Source: Hypericibacter sp050729195 (GTDB taxonomy: Bacteria; Pseudomonadota; Alphaproteobacteria; Dongiales; Dongiaceae). From it: 64,000 nucleotides of DNA. Shown here one piece after another: positions 1-8,429 of this stretch. Under the pieces are notes generated by a model. The model saw nothing but the letters and a program-made list of their open reading frames with translations. It did no database searches and was not told where the DNA came from. The stretch's first letter is position 1, and each line of letters starts with the position of its first letter. The translations under genes were made by a program, and so were the position numbers. Location: the NCBI RefSeq assembly GCF_050729195.1, contig NZ_JBOHKS010000134.1, forward strand, positions 11,981 to 75,980. Direction: 5' to 3'.

Positions 1-1
1 G

Positions 2-916
2 ACCTATGTCGTGTTCGTGCCGAACATGATCGTCTATCTGATCATCTGCCATGTGATCCGCGTGATCGTGACCGAGCGCCCCAAACGACCTCTGGCCCGG
101 TTCAAGCAGGATTTCCGCACCATCCTGGCGACACCGGAACGGATCGCCTCGGCTCTGCCGATCCTGCTCTGCCTCCCGCTCTTCGGCGGGACCTTCACCC
201 TCGTCAAATCCACCATTCCCTTGCTCAATCCCTTCAGCTGGGATCGGACCTTCGAGCAATGGGATCGCTGGCTGCTGGGCGGCGTTGCCCCCTGGGAACT
301 GCTGCATCCGGTACTGGGGCAACCCCTCATCACGGCGGCCATCTCCTGGGCCTATGCGCTGTGGTTCCTGATTCTCGCCTTCGTCATGGCGTGGCAGGCC
401 TTCGCGTTGCAGGACCACCGTTTGCGCGTGCAGTATTTCTACGCAACCTTCCTCACCTGGATTCTTCTGGGCAGCGTCGGCGCGATTCTCCTCTCGTCGG
501 CGGGTCCGTGTTATTTCGGACGCGTGGTCGAGGGCCCGGATCCCTATGGACCGCTCATGACCTATCTGCGTGAAGCGGACCAGCAGTTTTCCGTTCTGTC
601 GGTCGCGACGCAGGAACTGCTGTGGATCGTCCATTCGCAGCGGGATCTGATGCTGGGCTCCGGCATCTCGGCGATGCCGAGCCTCCATGTCGCCATGGCA
701 ATGCTCTTCGCACTGGTCGGCTGGCGCCACTCCCGCCCGGTCGGGATCTTCTTTACCGGCTTCTTCATCCTGATCGCGCTCGGATCGGTGCATCTCGGCT
801 GGCACTATGCTGTCGACGGGCTCGCGGCGATCGCCGGCGCCTTCTTGATCTGGAAGGCCAGCGGCTGGCTCGCCCGTCGCACCGTCGCTGCCGCGCCAAA
901 ACCCAAACCGGCTTGA
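2..916 (+). CDS. PAP2-superfamily membrane phosphatase/phosphotransferase, 5' end outside window
   Basis: The reading frame is open to the left window edge, so the true start is upstream; 304 residues are visible. It is an integral membrane protein with several hydrophobic segments. Two conserved blocks of the PAP2 (type 2 phosphatidic acid phosphatase) superfamily are present: PSLHVA near residue 224 (the catalytic His block) and HLGWHYAVDG near residue 263 (second catalytic His plus Asp). The arrangement resembles the PAP2_3/Aur1 inositolphosphotransferase-like subgroup, which acts on phospho-lipid head groups on the outer face of the inner membrane. The substrate cannot be told from sequence. 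It converges on the PfkB gene with only three bases between stop codons, so it is not part of that operon. Confidence 0.85.
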   Translation, partial: TYVVFVPNMIVYLIICHVIRVIVTERPKRPLARFKQDFRTILATPERIASALPILLCLPLFGGTFTLVKSTIPLLNPFSWDRTFEQWDRWLLGGVAPWELLHPVLGQPLITAAISWAYALWFLILAFVMAWQAFALQDHRLRVQYFYATFLTWILLGSVGAILLSSAGPCYFGRVVEGPDPYGPLMTYLREADQQFSVLSVATQELLWIVHSQRDLMLGSGISAMPSLHVAMAMLFALVGWRHSRPVGIFFTGFFILIALGSVHLGWHYAVDGLAAIAGAFLIWKASGWLARRTVAAAPKPKPA

Positions 917-919
917 TCC

Positions 920-1798
920 CTATCGCGACCGCTTGAGCGCCGTCCATTCGGCGGGAGCATCCGCGGGCCAGGGCACGAGCGGGGCCGGAAAGGCACCGAT
1001 CTGGCCGATCGTCCGCGCCGCGGCTTCCGCGCCGCGAGCGAGCGAGGCCTCCAGTTCCCGGCTGCGCGCATAATGACTGAGGAACCCGGCGGCGAAGCTG
1101 TCGCCGGCACCGGTGGTATCGACCACCTTGCGCACCGAAACGGCAGGCACTGCGATCCGCTGCTTCTCCCCGAGCGCGAGGCTGCCCTCGACCCCCAGGG
1201 TCACGATGAAGACGCGTCCCGCCCGCCGTGCGATCGCGTCGAGCTCGTCGATCAGCGCCCCTTGCGTCGCCGAGAGGCCGAAGAAGCCCAGATCGAAGCG
1301 CTCGGCATAGCGGTGCACATAGCGCAAGGGATCCTCGGGCGTGCCCAGATTGCAGTAATCGAGCGCGCGCAATCCGCCGGAGGGCGCATCCGCGACCGTC
1401 TCGAAGAAATCGGTGATCTGGGTGAAGACCGTGGCGATCATGACGTCGCCCTGGCGCAGGATCTCCCGCTCCGGACCGGTCAGGCGATGCTGCGCCAGGA
1501 CGCCCGCCTCGTAGCGCACGAAGACGCGCTCGCCCGTCGCATCATGGTCGATATATTGAACCGGGGTGACGCCGGGACCCTTGGCGATGAAGGCGCCCAC
1601 ACCCAGCCTTGCGATCGTTCCCTCGACGACCGCCGCCTCGCGATCCTGGCCCAGCGCCGTTAGCACGCTGATGCGATCGCCGGCCTCGAACCAGATTTTG
1701 GCGTTGGCGGCGAAATTGAGCGAGATGCCGCCGGGCCGGTCCGCGCGCAGATCGACATAGCGGTCGATCCCGCAATCGCCGACCGCCGTGATCTTCAC
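920..1798 (-). CDS. PfkB-family carbohydrate kinase
   Basis: A 292-residue ribokinase/PfkB-fold kinase that would phosphorylate a sugar or sugar-like substrate in the cytoplasm. The C-terminal signature DTTGAGDSFAAGF near residue 230 contains the catalytic Asp and the anion-hole GAGD; the N-terminal substrate region (GGISLNFAANAK) is also recognisable. The length is usual for the family and the overall look is closest to fructoselysine 6-kinase-like members, though that is only inference. The start is GTG at 1798, overlapping the BtpA-like stop by four bases (GTGA), so translation is probably coupled. It is the last gene of the minus-strand transporter operon, suggesting that the imported or hydrolysed compound yields a sugar moiety. 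Confidence 0.9.
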   Translation of the reverse strand: MKITAVGDCGIDRYVDLRADRPGGISLNFAANAKIWFEAGDRISVLTALGQDREAAVVEGTIARLGVGAFIAKGPGVTPVQYIDHDATGERVFVRYEAGVLAQHRLTGPEREILRQGDVMIATVFTQITDFFETVADAPSGGLRALDYCNLGTPEDPLRYVHRYAERFDLGFFGLSATQGALIDELDAIARRAGRVFIVTLGVEGSLALGEKQRIAVPAVSVRKVVDTTGAGDSFAAGFLSHYARSRELEASLARGAEAAARTIGQIGAFPAPLVPWPADAPAEWTALKRSR

Positions 1799-2592
1799 CG
1801 CGCCAGGCTCCGCGCCGCCGCGACCAGCGCCTTCACCTTGTCGAGCGAGATGTAGTCGCCCTGCTTCAGGCTGGTGCCGACGATGGCGCCGTCCGCGATC
1901 GACAACAGCTCGGCCGCGTTGGCGAGATCGGTGCCGCTGCCGAGCAGAATCGGCATGGCGCCGGCGCCGCGCTTGGCGAGCGCCACCTCGGCCGCACCCG
2001 GCGGCTCGGCCGTGGCATTGCCGCTGACGATAGCGGCCGCGGCATGATGCTGGCGCGCCAGTCGCGCCGATTCATCGAGACCCCGCGCCACCGTCATGCG
2101 CGCATATTTGACCTGGATGTCGGCCAGCACCAGCACGTCATCCGCGCCGATGCGGTGGCGATAGGCCATCACACCCTCGGGATCGATATGCATGGCGCCG
2201 CCATGCTCCGGCCGCTCCATCGGATCGACGAAGTAGTCGGTGCGGATGAATTTGGCGCCCGACGCCTTGGCGACGGCGAGCGAGGCCGCCGGGTCGTTCA
2301 GCAAAATCTCGATGCCGATGACGCAGCGCCGGGCGGCGGCCACCACCTCGCGCGTGATACGCGTCATCGCGGCCGTGGTCTCGGGCGCCGACAGGACCAC
2401 ATGCGGCCGGTCATCCTCGTTCTCGATAAGCACGCCGTCGGCGCCCCCCGCCTCCAGCGCCGCCAGGTCGGCCAGCGCCTTCGCGACCGCATGGTCGATG
2501 CCCTTGGATTGCGGATATCCCGGCAGCGCCGGCAGATGAATCACGCCGATGATCGGCTTGGGTCTGGGAAAGAGATCGGTGAACTGGGTCAT
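1795..2592 (-). CDS. BtpA/SgcQ-family TIM-barrel protein
   Basis: A 265-residue protein of the BtpA/SgcQ family. The family signature at the N-terminus is clear: PIIGVIHLPALPG near residues 14-26 followed by GGADGVLIENEDD near 50-62. BtpA was first linked to photosystem I stability in cyanobacteria, but most bacterial members sit in sugar-utilisation operons such as sgc, and the enzymatic role is not established. Here it overlaps its upstream ATPase gene (ATGA) and its downstream PfkB kinase (GTGA). That places it between import and phosphorylation, so a role in processing the imported compound is likely but inferred. No missing or truncated parts are seen. Confidence 0.88.
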   Translation of the reverse strand: MTQFTDLFPRPKPIIGVIHLPALPGYPQSKGIDHAVAKALADLAALEAGGADGVLIENEDDRPHVVLSAPETTAAMTRITREVVAAARRCVIGIEILLNDPAASLAVAKASGAKFIRTDYFVDPMERPEHGGAMHIDPEGVMAYRHRIGADDVLVLADIQVKYARMTVARGLDESARLARQHHAAAAIVSGNATAEPPGAAEVALAKRGAGAMPILLGSGTDLANAAELLSIADGAIVGTSLKQGDYISLDKVKALVAAARSLAR

Positions 2593-3596
2593 GACAGCGG
2601 AAAATGGCAGCGATGGGTGTGATGGCTGCCCATGTCATGGACGGCGGGCCGTTCGCGGCGGCAGAGATCCTGGGCAAAGGGGCAGCGGGTATGGAACTCG
2701 CAGCCGACCGGGCGGCGCGCCAGGCTCGGCACCTCGCCCTTGAGCGCCACCTCGGCGCGCCGCTTGTCGGGATCGGGCTGCGGCTGGGCCGCGATCAGCC
2801 CGTCGGTATAGGGATGGGCGGCGCGGGCGAAGATCTCCTGCGTCGGGCCATATTCGACGAAGCGGCCCATATACATGATCGCCATCTCGTCGCTGATATG
2901 CCGGACCACCGCGAGATTATGGGTGATGACGAGATAGGTCAGCCCCAGCTCGCGCTGCAGGCGCGTCATCAGATTGAGGATCTCGCCCTGGACCGACACG
3001 TCGAGGCCGGCGGTCGGCTCGTCGGCGACGATAAGCTTGGGCGAGAGCGCCACGGCCCGCGCGACGCCGACGCGGCGAGCCTGGCCGCCCGAGAGCTGAT
3101 GCGGATAGCGGTCGGCGAAATCCTTCGGCAACCCCACCAGCGCCAGCAGCCGCCTGGCCTCGGCGTGCAAATCGCGATCGCTCAAGCCATGGACGACAAA
3201 GGGCTCGGTGATCAGCGACTTGACCGAGCGGCGCGGGCTCAGACTCGAGATCGGGTCCTGGAACATCATCGCCACATGGCGCAGATAGCCCGAGGAGGGC
3301 TTGCCGGTCTTGAGCGGCTCCTCGCCCTCGAACCGCACCGTGCCGTTGGCGATCGGGACCAGACCCAGGATGGCGCGGCCGAGCGTACTCTTGCCCGAAC
3401 CGCTCTCGCCCACCAGCGCCATGGTCGTGCCCGGCTGGACCCGGAAGGAGACATCCAGCACCGCGTCGAGGAAGCGGTTCTGGACCTGGAACACCGAGGC
3501 CTTGATCGGCCCCATCAGCGGAAAGCGGACATGCAGCCGCTCGATCTCGAGCAGCGGGGCCGTTTCGGTCGCCAGCCGGCGCGCCGCGTCAGCCAT
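2589..3596 (-). CDS. Dipeptide/oligopeptide-type ABC transporter ATPase (DppF-like)
   Basis: A 335-residue cytoplasmic ATPase of the Opp/Dpp importer family. Walker A GESGSGKST lies near residue 63, the Q-loop FQDP near 112, the ABC signature LSGGQ near 167 and Walker B LIVADEPTAGLD near 188. The C-terminal oligopeptide extension carries cysteines (CEFHTRCPFAQDLC), the region that binds an iron-sulfur cluster in some DppD/DppF proteins. It overlaps its sister ATPase by eight bases and the BtpA-like gene by four, so it is one of the two nucleotide-binding subunits of the heterodimeric importer encoded by this operon. Confidence 0.93.
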   Translation of the reverse strand: MADAARRLATETAPLLEIERLHVRFPLMGPIKASVFQVQNRFLDAVLDVSFRVQPGTTMALVGESGSGKSTLGRAILGLVPIANGTVRFEGEEPLKTGKPSSGYLRHVAMMFQDPISSLSPRRSVKSLITEPFVVHGLSDRDLHAEARRLLALVGLPKDFADRYPHQLSGGQARRVGVARAVALSPKLIVADEPTAGLDVSVQGEILNLMTRLQRELGLTYLVITHNLAVVRHISDEMAIMYMGRFVEYGPTQEIFARAAHPYTDGLIAAQPQPDPDKRRAEVALKGEVPSLARRPVGCEFHTRCPFAQDLCRRERPAVHDMGSHHTHRCHFPLS

Positions 3597-4614
3597 GGGC
3601 GGCTCCGTCCAGCAAATGGCAGCGCGTCACATGGCCATGGCTCACGGTCCAGTCGCCCGGCGCCTCGACCCGGCAGCGGTCGAACACCTTGGGACAGCGC
3701 GGCGCGAAGACGCAGCCCGGCGGCACATGCAGCAGGTTCGGCACGTCGCCCGGAATCGTCGGCAGGTCGCGGCTGATCAGGTCGATCCGCGCCGGATCGC
3801 ATTCGAGCAGCGCCTGGGTATAGGGATGTTGGGGGCGATGGAAGATCTCCCTCACCGGCCCCTGCTCCACCACCTCGCCGGCATAGAGCACGACGACGAT
3901 GTCGCAGAGCTCGGCGATGACGCCGAGATTGTGCGAGATGAACAGGATCGAGCCGCCGAATTCCTGCCGCAGCTCGCGCAGCAGATGGATGATCTGCGCC
4001 TCGAGCGTGACGTCGAGGGCCGTGGTCGGCTCGTCGGCGATGAGGAGTTCCGGCTTCTCCAGGAGGCCCATCGCGATGGCGATGCGCTGGCGCATGCCGC
4101 CGGAGAACTCATGCGGATGGCGCTTGAGCTGGCGCTCGGGATCGGGAATGCCGACGCGCTTCAGCATCTCGATCGCCTTGCGCCGGCGCTGGCCCATCCC
4201 GGCCGAGCGGTCGCGATACTGGATGTCCATCATCTGCAGGCCGATCGAGCGGACCGGATTGAGCGAGGTCATCGGATCCTGGAACACCATCGAGATCCGC
4301 TTGCCGCGAATGGCCCGCCAGGCGTCGGGCGTGAGCTTGCGCAGATTCATCCCGGAGAATTGCAGGCTGCCATTCGTGATCTGGGCATTGCCCTGCATCA
4401 ACCCCATGGCCGCGAGCGCCAGGGTCGATTTGCCCGAGCCGCTTTCGCCGACCAGCCCGACGATGCTGCCGCGCGGCACCGCGAGGCTGACATGGCGCAG
4501 CGCATGAACCGAGCCCTTGGGCGTGCGGAAGTCGATGCTCAAATCGCGGATATCGAGAACGTTGTCGGCCTCGCCCACCGGCGCCAGGAAGGCCTGAACA
4601 TTCGCGGAGGTCAT
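3589..4614 (-). CDS. Dipeptide/oligopeptide-type ABC transporter ATPase (DppD-like)
   Basis: A 341-residue ATPase partner of the preceding gene product. Walker A GESGSGKST, Q-loop FQDPMTSLNP, signature FSGGMRQR and Walker B LLIADEPTTALD are all intact, and the C-terminal cysteine-containing extension (PPGCVFAPRCPKVFDRC) is present. The reading frame stays open far upstream to 5175, but that part is the antisense-frame shadow of the permease gene. The ATG at 4614, two bases after the permease stop, gives the normal family N-terminus, so I chose it. Together with the DppF-like subunit it would energise uptake through the two permeases encoded just upstream. Confidence 0.92.
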   Translation of the reverse strand: MTSANVQAFLAPVGEADNVLDIRDLSIDFRTPKGSVHALRHVSLAVPRGSIVGLVGESGSGKSTLALAAMGLMQGNAQITNGSLQFSGMNLRKLTPDAWRAIRGKRISMVFQDPMTSLNPVRSIGLQMMDIQYRDRSAGMGQRRRKAIEMLKRVGIPDPERQLKRHPHEFSGGMRQRIAIAMGLLEKPELLIADEPTTALDVTLEAQIIHLLRELRQEFGGSILFISHNLGVIAELCDIVVVLYAGEVVEQGPVREIFHRPQHPYTQALLECDPARIDLISRDLPTIPGDVPNLLHVPPGCVFAPRCPKVFDRCRVEAPGDWTVSHGHVTRCHLLDGAAHG

Positions 4615-4616
4615 GG

Positions 4617-5510
4617 TCAGACGATCCTCCGCAGCCGCGGATCGAGCAGATCGCGCAGCGACTCGCCGAGGAAGGTGAAGCCCAGCGTGGTGAGGATCAG
4701 CGGGAAGCCGCCGGCCACGACGATCCAGGGCGCGTCGCGAATGGCGGTGAAGCCCTCCTGCAGGATGCGGCCCCAGCTCGGCGCCGGTGGCGGGATGCCC
4801 ATACCGAGATAGGTCAGCCCCGCCTCGAGCGCGATCACCGAGGGAATGTCCATGCTGGCGATGATGAAGAGCGGTCCGATGATGTTGGGCAGGATATGAA
4901 CCACCAGGACGCGCACCGGCGAGGTGCCGAGCGAGCGGATCGCCAACACATATTCGGTGTTCTTGGCCGCGAGCGTCGCGGTGCGGATCAGGCGCGCATA
5001 GGCCGGCGTCTGGATCATCACCACGACGAACATCAGCGTCGCGATACTGGCGCCGAGCAGGGTCATGACCGTGAGGCCCAGGATCACGGTCGGGAAGGAA
5101 TAGACCGAATCGAACAGCAGCAGGAGCGCATTGTCGAGCCAGCGCGGGCCGTAACCCGCGGTCAATCCCAGGCACAGCCCCAACACCAAGGCGATCAGGA
5201 TCGAGGAGGCGCCGACCGAGAGCGCAATGCGCGTACCGGCGATGACCCGGCTCAGCACGTCACGGCCGATGCTGTCGGTACCGAACCAATGGATCAGAGA
5301 GGGGGCCTGGAAGCGGTCGGTCACATGGATCTTGAAAGGATCGTAAGGCGTGAGCCAGGGGCCGAAGATGGCGAAGAACACCATCGTCAGCACCAGGCAG
5401 AGACCGAGCAGGCCCAGCGGGTCCTGGCTCAAACGGCGCAGCACCCGCAGCAGCGAGCCTGCGGCCATGAACCCCTTCGGGACCGGAATTTCAGAGGGCT
5501 GAGCGGACAC
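4617..5510 (-). CDS. Dipeptide-type ABC transporter permease (DppC-like)
   Basis: A 297-residue inner-membrane permease. The N-terminal OppC_N-type segment (LSQDPLGLLGL) precedes the first membrane helix, and a hallmark GTDSIGRDVLSRVI motif follows near residue 75. The EAA loop is visible as SLGTSPVRVLVVHILPN. It is the second transmembrane subunit of the importer, pairing with the DppB-like protein. Its start overlaps the DppB-like coding end by 20 bases; an internal ATG (MAAGSLL) is a possible alternative start that would nearly remove the overlap. Substrate specificity is set by the binding protein, not here. Confidence 0.93.
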   Translation of the reverse strand: MSAQPSEIPVPKGFMAAGSLLRVLRRLSQDPLGLLGLCLVLTMVFFAIFGPWLTPYDPFKIHVTDRFQAPSLIHWFGTDSIGRDVLSRVIAGTRIALSVGASSILIALVLGLCLGLTAGYGPRWLDNALLLLFDSVYSFPTVILGLTVMTLLGASIATLMFVVVMIQTPAYARLIRTATLAAKNTEYVLAIRSLGTSPVRVLVVHILPNIIGPLFIIASMDIPSVIALEAGLTYLGMGIPPPAPSWGRILQEGFTAIRDAPWIVVAGGFPLILTTLGFTFLGESLRDLLDPRLRRIV

Positions 5511-6435
5511 GGGGATCGAGCCAGGCGACGAGGAAGTCGGCGATGGGCATGGCGAAGGCGAACAGCGCCACGGTCATCATGACAGCGCCCTGCACCACGG
5601 GGTAATTCCGCACATTCGCGGAATCGACGATCAGCTTGCCGATGCCGGGGCGCGCGAAGATGTTCTCGGCGAAGACGGCGCTGGAGAGGAGCCCGCCGAT
5701 CGCGAGCGCCAGCAGGGTCACGGTCGGCAGGATGGCGATGCGCAGGGCGTAATGGAGCACGATCTTGGGTTCGGGCAGGCCGAAGGCGCGCGCGGTGCGG
5801 ACATGGTTCTCGCCCATCACCTCCAGCATCGAGGCGCGCACGATCCGCGCCAGGTAGCCGACCCATCCGAGCCCGACGGCGAGGCTCGGCAGCACGAGAT
5901 GCCAGATCTGGTCCTTCGTGTCGCCATTCTCGCCGGCGCCGATCACCGGAAACAGTCCCAGCTGGATCGAGAAGAACAGCAGCGCGTAGATCGCCACGAC
6001 AAAGGACGGAATCGAGATGGTTCCGACGGAGATCACGCCGGTGAACTTGTCGATGAAGCTGTTCCGCCGGATGGCCGAGTAACAGCCGAGCGGAATCCCC
6101 ACCAGCGCCGACCAGCCCAGGCCCGTCAGGATCAGGATCAGCGTATAGGGCAGGTTCTCCATCACGATGGTGCTGACCGAGCGCTTGCTCCAGACGTCGA
6201 TGCCGAGATTGCCGGTCGCGGCCCGGCCCAGGAACTTCACGAGCTGGACCGGCACGGGCTGATCGAGCCCCATCTCCTTTTCCAATCGCGCGCGCACTTC
6301 CGGCGTCGCGCGCGTGCCCAGCATGATGGTCGCAGGGTCGCCCGGGATCACGTGGATGGCCGCGAAGAGCAGCGTCATGGCGGTGACGCAGATCAGGATC
6401 GACAGGCCGATGCGTTGGATCAGATAGAGCAGCAT
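5491..6435 (-). CDS. Dipeptide-type ABC transporter permease (DppB-like)
   Basis: A 314-residue permease with the family's typical start (YLIQRIGLSILICV...), where the first membrane helix is followed by the periplasmic block HVIPGDPATIMLG. The EAA loop AFGLPEPKIVLHYALR lies near residue 222. It is the first transmembrane subunit of the importer. The start ATG at 6435 is separated from the upstream binding-protein stop by 165 bases that hold a nested hairpin, a common arrangement that lowers permease expression relative to the binding protein. Confidence 0.93.
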   Translation of the reverse strand: MLLYLIQRIGLSILICVTAMTLLFAAIHVIPGDPATIMLGTRATPEVRARLEKEMGLDQPVPVQLVKFLGRAATGNLGIDVWSKRSVSTIVMENLPYTLILILTGLGWSALVGIPLGCYSAIRRNSFIDKFTGVISVGTISIPSFVVAIYALLFFSIQLGLFPVIGAGENGDTKDQIWHLVLPSLAVGLGWVGYLARIVRASMLEVMGENHVRTARAFGLPEPKIVLHYALRIAILPTVTLLALAIGGLLSSAVFAENIFARPGIGKLIVDSANVRNYPVVQGAVMMTVALFAFAMPIADFLVAWLDPRVRSAL

Positions 6436-6512
6436 GCCGTCTCCCGCAGCGGGCTCGATCGATGAGACCGGAAGCCCGAGCTTACCGGGCGATCGTCAGA
6501 ATGCAATAAAAG

Positions 6513-6577
6513 CGGGCCTCCCCGGAGCCCGTCCCGCCGCGTCAAGAGGAAGCGGCGGGAGGATCGAGGGAGGCCCG
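6513..6577 (-). terminator. Nested inverted repeat between binding-protein and permease genes
   Basis: The arms CGGGCCTCCC (6513-6522) and GGGAGGCCCG (6568-6577) are perfect complements. Inside them a second perfect pair, CCCGCCGC (6533-6540) and GCGGCGGG (6552-6559), forms an inner stem. The position, just after the binding-protein stop and before dppB, suggests a 3'-end stabiliser or partial attenuator that sets subunit stoichiometry. There is no strong U tract, so full termination is doubtful. Confidence 0.55.
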
Positions 6578-6600
6578 TTGATCGATGTCTGTCCCGCGGC

Positions 6601-8157
6601 TCAGGCCTTGGTGCAGAGCTCGGCGCGAACTTCGCCGCCCGATTCGAAAGCGGGCGTCACGCTGTCGCTATGCGCGTAGAACAGCGGGTCGAAGGTCATC
6701 CAGACATAGGCGCCGGTGTCTTCCATGATCTCCTGCATGCGCAGATAGATCTGCTTGCGCTTTTCCGTGTCGGATTCCTGCAGACCCTTCTTCCACAGAT
6801 CCTCGAACTCCGGATCGGACCAGCGCTCCCAGTTCCAGACGCCGACCTGGTCCTTGAGGAACCACTGGATCGGGTCGGAGGGATCGGGCGAGCAGCGATA
6901 CTGCATGATCCAGAGCTGAAGGTTCTTCCAATCGTCGCCCTTGGATTCGAGGCCGAGATTCCAGAACGGACCGGAATCGACCGGCTTGATCGTGACCTCG
7001 ATGCCGACATCGGCGAGGTTGGCCTGGATGATCTGGCAGGCCGCGATGCGCTCCGTCTGGTTCAGGGTAACGAACTCGAGCTTGAGCCCCGAGACGCCCG
7101 CTTCCTTGAGCAGCGCCTTGGCTTCCTCGGGATTGTAGTTGTATTTCGCCGCTTCGCGATGGCCGAGGATGCCGATCGGAATGCAGCCGAAGGCCTTCGG
7201 CGACACGCCGGCATAGGCGCCCTGCAAAATCGAATCGACGTCGATCGCGCGCTGGATCGCCTTGCGGACCTTGATGTCCTTGAGCAGCGGATGGTCGGTG
7301 TTCATGCCGATCCAGGAATAGAAGGGCCCCGGATTCTCGACCAGTTTCGCACCGGCCGGCATCGATTTCTTGTAGCGGGCCGCGGTCTCGGTGGTGACCG
7401 AGGTCACGTCCACCTCATGGCCTTCGAAGGCGAGCTCGGCGGCCTTGGTGTCCTCGACATCGATGAAATGCACCTCGGCGAAATAGGGCTTGTCGCCGAC
7501 ATAGTCCGGATTGGCCTTCAGCACCATTTTCTGCTTCGGCGTCCATTCCGTCATGGTGTAGGGACCGCATTGCGCCGGGAACTCGGTGGTGAATTTCCCG
7601 TCCTGCAGCTTCGAGGTCAGCGTCTTGGGCAGGATCGAGCCCGATTCCGACGCGATGCCCAGAAGCCAGGTCGCGACGAAGGGCGTCTTCAATACGATCA
7701 CGCCGCTCTGCGCATCCTTGACCTCGACATGGTCGAGCGTGGGCCAGCGCGAGGACCAGTCGCTGGCGATCATCCGCTCGAAGGAGAACTTCACATCCTC
7801 GGCGGTGACGTCGCCGCCATTGTTGCTCCATTTCAACCCCTTCTTCAGGGTGAAGGAGATATGGGTGTCGTCGTCCTGCGCCACCTTCTCGACATAGGCG
7901 GAGGGCGCCCAGGTCCAATCGCCGTTCTTGTCATGCACCGGCACCGCCAGGCGCGGCATGCAGGCATAGAGCGCGCTGGTCTCGGCACCGCCGATCATGT
8001 AGCCGGGATCGAGCACCTGGATGTCGCCGACCATGCGAACCTTGAGAATGCCGCCCTCGGCGCCGAGCACATGCTCGGGCTTGATACCGATTGCCGCGAT
8101 CGCCGCCATGGCGGCGGCACTCTGCAATACGGTGCGGCGGCTAACCTTGAATTCCAT
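6601..8157 (-). CDS. Periplasmic substrate-binding protein of the dipeptide-type importer (SBP family 5)
   Basis: A 518-residue extracellular solute-binding protein, family 5 (DppA/OppA type). The N-terminus (KVSRRTVLQSAAAMAAIAAIG) is a twin-arginine-like export signal. The body shows the family features: a WTWAPSAYVEKV...F.LKKGLKWSNNGGDVTAEDVKFSFER block near residues 75-125 and a lobe II with PDYVG and HPLL-KVRKAIQRAID near 290. The chosen ATG at 8157 has a GGAG site six bases upstream; the frame extends upstream to 8220, but that adds a non-signal leader. Family members bind peptides, nickel, glutathione, opines or oligosaccharides. The neighbouring CocE/NonD hydrolases and PfkB kinase make a conjugated amide or glycoside more likely than plain dipeptides, by inference only. 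Confidence 0.92.
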   Translation of the reverse strand: MEFKVSRRTVLQSAAAMAAIAAIGIKPEHVLGAEGGILKVRMVGDIQVLDPGYMIGGAETSALYACMPRLAVPVHDKNGDWTWAPSAYVEKVAQDDDTHISFTLKKGLKWSNNGGDVTAEDVKFSFERMIASDWSSRWPTLDHVEVKDAQSGVIVLKTPFVATWLLGIASESGSILPKTLTSKLQDGKFTTEFPAQCGPYTMTEWTPKQKMVLKANPDYVGDKPYFAEVHFIDVEDTKAAELAFEGHEVDVTSVTTETAARYKKSMPAGAKLVENPGPFYSWIGMNTDHPLLKDIKVRKAIQRAIDVDSILQGAYAGVSPKAFGCIPIGILGHREAAKYNYNPEEAKALLKEAGVSGLKLEFVTLNQTERIAACQIIQANLADVGIEVTIKPVDSGPFWNLGLESKGDDWKNLQLWIMQYRCSPDPSDPIQWFLKDQVGVWNWERWSDPEFEDLWKKGLQESDTEKRKQIYLRMQEIMEDTGAYVWMTFDPLFYAHSDSVTPAFESGGEVRAELCTKA

Positions 8158-8429
8158 CTCCAGTCTCCCTGTTGAGTTTCGATTTCTTTCGTGATCGGCC
8201 TTGCCGGTCTCCCTGGACATACCGGCCGGCCCTACGATTGGCGCCGAGCATGACGCCTAATCCGTCTCTCGACAATCTCTCCTGTCATATTCCCAACATG
8301 GATGGCCATCACTGCCGGACCAGCCCCGGACCGGTTCCCCGTCGGGCGCCGGACCGGCCAAGCCATGCTTCTGGCAGCGATTATTCCAATATACCGGACT
8401 CCGCCCTGCCAGGTCCTGGGGACGGCGAT

